Part shown: positions 5,086-5,816 of the stretch, piece by piece
Layout of the letters: each line of letters begins with the position of its first letter
Position numbering within the stretch: the stretch's first letter is position 1
The notes under the pieces: model-generated
Databases searched by the model: none
The model's input: only the letters and a program-made list of their open reading frames with translations
What the model was told of the DNA's origin: nothing
Program-made: the position numbers and the translations under genes
NCBI GenBank assembly: GCA_022573605.1
Contig: JACZTQ010000211.1
Coordinates: forward strand, 1 to 5,816
Origin: Pseudomonadota bacterium
GTDB lineage: Bacteria; Pseudomonadota; Alphaproteobacteria; Rhodobacterales; Rhodobacteraceae
Direction: 5' to 3'
DNA length: 5,816 nt

Positions 5086-5816
5086 ATGCGTCCATCGACG
5101 GGAGGGAGCAAGGAACTGCCCACACAATCCTGCAATCCGCCAGAGATCGACCCGCCAGAGATCGACATCGAGTTTCGCGGCGTCACCAAGCGTTTTGGCG
5201 ACATCGTGGCGGTCGATGAGGTATCGCTTGCCGTCGAGCGCGGCTCGTTTTTCAGCTTTCTGGGGCCGTCGGGCTGCGGCAAGACGACCTCGCTGCGCCT
5301 GATCGCGGGGTTCGAGCAACCGACCTCCGGCGACGTCGTCATCGGCGGCCGGTCGGTGGTCGGCGTGCCGCCCTACAAGCGCCCGGTCAACATGGTGTTC
5401 CAGAATTATTCGCTGTTCCCCCACATGAACGTATCGGACAACGTCGGGTATGGCCTGCGCCAGCGGAAACCGCGTCCGGACCGGCGGGAAATCGCCAGCC
5501 GGGTCGGCGAAACCCTCGAACTGGTGCGCCTCGAGGGCTACGAGCGGCGCCGCGTCTGGGAGCTGTCCGGCGGTCAGCAGCAGCGCGTCGCCCTGGCCCG
5601 CGCCCTGATCAACCGGCCGACGGTGCTGCTCCTCGACGAGCCTCTGGCGGCGCTCGACCGCAAGCTGCGTCAGGAAATGCAGCTCGAGTTGCAAACCCTG
5701 CAACGCGACGTCGGCATCACCTTTCTGCTGGTGACCCACGATCAGGAAGAAGCCCTCTCGATGAGCGATACCATCTGCATCATGCTCGAAGGGCGCATCG
5801 TGCAGACCGGCGGGCC
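5086..5816 (+). CDS. ABC transporter ATP-binding protein, PotA type (3' end outside window)
   Basis: The first 243 residues of the ATPase subunit of an importer, probably for polyamines or a related small cation; it hydrolyses ATP on the inner face of the membrane. All nucleotide-binding motifs are present: Walker A GPSGCGKT (60-67), Q-loop Gln106 in VFQNYSLFPHM, signature LSGGQQQRVALARAL (160-174), Walker B VLLLDEP (180-186), D-loop AALD (188-191) and switch His218 in VTHDQEEAL. The FQNYSLFPHM and LDRKLRQEMQLEL blocks resemble PotA-like spermidine/putrescine ATPases, but substrate cannot be read from this subunit. The C-terminal regulatory domain lies beyond the window, and permease and binding-protein genes probably follow. 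The ATG at 5086 is the first possible ATG after an in-frame stop at 5038-5040, but its ribosome binding site is poor: GGGGG at 5080-5084 is only 1 nt away. It is divergent from luxR. Confidence 0.92.
   Translation, partial: MRPSTGGSKELPTQSCNPPEIDPPEIDIEFRGVTKRFGDIVAVDEVSLAVERGSFFSFLGPSGCGKTTSLRLIAGFEQPTSGDVVIGGRSVVGVPPYKRPVNMVFQNYSLFPHMNVSDNVGYGLRQRKPRPDRREIASRVGETLELVRLEGYERRRVWELSGGQQQRVALARALINRPTVLLLDEPLAALDRKLRQEMQLELQTLQRDVGITFLLVTHDQEEALSMSDTICIMLEGRIVQTGG
5137..5166 (+). repeat. Perfect 15-nt tandem duplication in the N-terminus of the ABC ATPase gene
   Basis: CCGCCAGAGATCGAC occurs twice back to back (5137-5151 and 5152-5166), encoding PPEID-PPEID at residues 18-27, just before the conserved IEFRGVTKRFG strand. 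It is in frame and lengthens only the variable N-terminal tail. The perfect identity at DNA level suggests a recent slippage duplication. Confidence 0.9.

Noticed and set aside
5077..5739. A 220-codon minus-strand frame opposite the ABC ATPase
   Set aside because: The ATPase frame carries every nucleotide-binding motif, so the antisense frame is a shadow.

Overview
The window is high-GC (about two thirds G+C by eye), densely coding DNA. Its gene types fit an alphaproteobacterium, most likely Rhodobacterales or a relative: a DusA-type tRNA dihydrouridine synthase, a DUF1989 protein, a membrane-anchored retropepsin-like protease of the TIGR02281 kind, and a solo LuxR-type regulator divergent from a polyamine-type ABC ATPase. 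That assignment is inference from gene content and base composition; there is no rRNA or other marker gene.

Left part (1-2600). A DUF1989 (urea carboxylase-associated family) gene runs leftward off the window edge. A 101-bp gap separates it from a rightward two-gene unit: dusA, then 3 nt later a PhyH-like Fe(II)/2-oxoglutarate oxygenase of unknown substrate. This unit converges on the leftward protease gene. Between them lies a strong 23-nt inverted repeat (2617-2688), REP-like and well placed as a two-way terminator.

Middle (3454-4047). This is a gene-poor stretch of about 590 bp. Positions 3454-3760 hold nothing recognisable beyond the protease leader. Positions 3762-3897 form a compact two-hairpin element with 12-nt terminal inverted repeats and a TA at each end, resembling a non-autonomous MITE. 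Immediately beyond it, on the minus strand, lies the C-terminal end of a short-chain dehydrogenase with no 5' part. Its stop codon falls inside the terminal repeat of the element. This looks like a decayed, rearranged locus.

Right part (4048-5816). A LuxR-family regulator (leftward, GTG start) is divergent from an ABC transporter ATPase of the PotA type (rightward, cut by the window edge). The 198-bp gap is strikingly AT-rich for this genome. It carries three copies of a GCATATGC-like motif, other small palindromes and, just in front of luxR, three tandem 12-nt units that each contain a Shine-Dalgarno-like core. The likely arrangement is a solo regulator controlling the adjacent uptake operon.

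I saw no CRISPR array, tRNA, rRNA, toxin-antitoxin pair or defence system. The most interesting signals are the MITE/SDR-remnant junction, the tandem repeat over the luxR ribosome binding site, and the repeated palindromes in the divergent promoter.
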